From assembly GCA_014804385.1 (NCBI GenBank), contig JAAUZW010000016.1:26757-32167 (forward strand): a stretch of 5,411 nucleotides of DNA, in the 5' to 3' direction. This document shows, one piece after another, positions 5,297 to 5,411 of this stretch (position 1 is its first letter; each line of letters opens with the position of its first letter). Under the pieces are notes generated by a model, which was given only the letters and a program-made list of their open reading frames with translations, made no database searches and had not been told where the DNA came from. Origin of the DNA: Lachnospiraceae bacterium (GTDB lineage: Bacteria > Bacillota > Clostridia > Lachnospirales > Lachnospiraceae). The position numbers were made by a program, and so were the translations under genes.

Positions 5297-5325
5297 ATTC
5301 TATTATATTTTCAGAAAGATTGCAA
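5297..5325 (-). promoter_or_regulatory. Predicted promoter of the tRNA-Glu gene
   Basis: On the minus strand TTGCAA (5325-5320) is followed after 17 nt by TAGAAT (5302-5297, one mismatch). Transcription would begin near 5290, leaving a 5' leader of about 13 nt for RNase P to remove. A perfect TATAAT (5307-5302) overlaps it but lacks a well-placed -35 box. A-tracts farther upstream on this strand (5329-5390) could act as an UP element. Confidence 0.6.
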
Positions 5326-5411
5326 GTCTTTTTTTCATTTTTATAAATAAAAACCAATATTTTTTTGATGTATCGATTTTTTTGCCTTATATCCCGACAG
5401 CTCTGCACACA
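5326..5411. other. AT-rich intergenic end of the window
   Basis: This stretch is dominated by short T-runs (5329-5335, 5361-5367, 5377-5383) and a small palindrome, TTTTTA/TAAAAA (5338-5343 and 5348-5353). No reading frame with a ribosome binding site and no RNA gene is visible. It most likely contains upstream promoter sequence for the tRNA and the flank of a neighbouring gene beyond the window. Confidence 0.5.

Overview
The window looks like ordinary chromosome from a Gram-positive Clostridia genome, most likely Lachnospiraceae. The clues are strong AGGAGG-type ribosome binding sites, TTGACA/TATAAT-type promoters in AT-rich gaps between coding regions of balanced base composition, a DUF6020-like membrane protein, and a small coiled-coil protein of a type I associate with Lachnospiraceae. 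The family assignment is inference; no 16S or other marker lies here.

Layout. Bases 1-248 (minus) hold the 5' part of rimP, cut by the window edge; RimP normally heads the nusA-infB operon. Bases 249-515 are a divergent control region. A good minus-strand promoter (415-443) would give rimP a leader of about 160 nt containing three strong stem-loops (272-298, 301-352, 359-382). A good plus-strand promoter (462-490) drives the next gene. Bases 516-2357 (plus) encode a 613-residue polytopic membrane protein resembling DUF6020/GT-C glycosyltransferases. Its stop codon interlocks with that of the convergent minus-strand pair: a glycerate 2-kinase (3245-4477, upstream) and a COG1237-type metallo-beta-lactamase-fold hydrolase (2354-3184, downstream), separated by 60 bp and probably co-transcribed.

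Bases 4478-4714 are an AT-rich divergent gap with two inverted repeats. One lies just upstream of the kinase. The other sits at the predicted transcription start of a small plus-strand gene (4715-5068) encoding a 117-residue coiled-coil protein of unknown function. That gene converges on a minus-strand tRNA-Glu(CTC) (5206-5277). The gap between them holds terminator-like hairpins for both strands sharing an AT palindrome. The last 86 bases are AT-rich and hold no gene I can support.

How it fits together. Most of this is core or housekeeping content (ribosome maturation, tRNA, a C3 sugar-acid kinase) plus two poorly characterised proteins. I see no defence system, mobile-element gene, CRISPR array or biosynthetic cluster. 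The items most worth a second look are the structured rimP leader, which may be a dispersed palindromic repeat, and the dyad in front of the coiled-coil gene.
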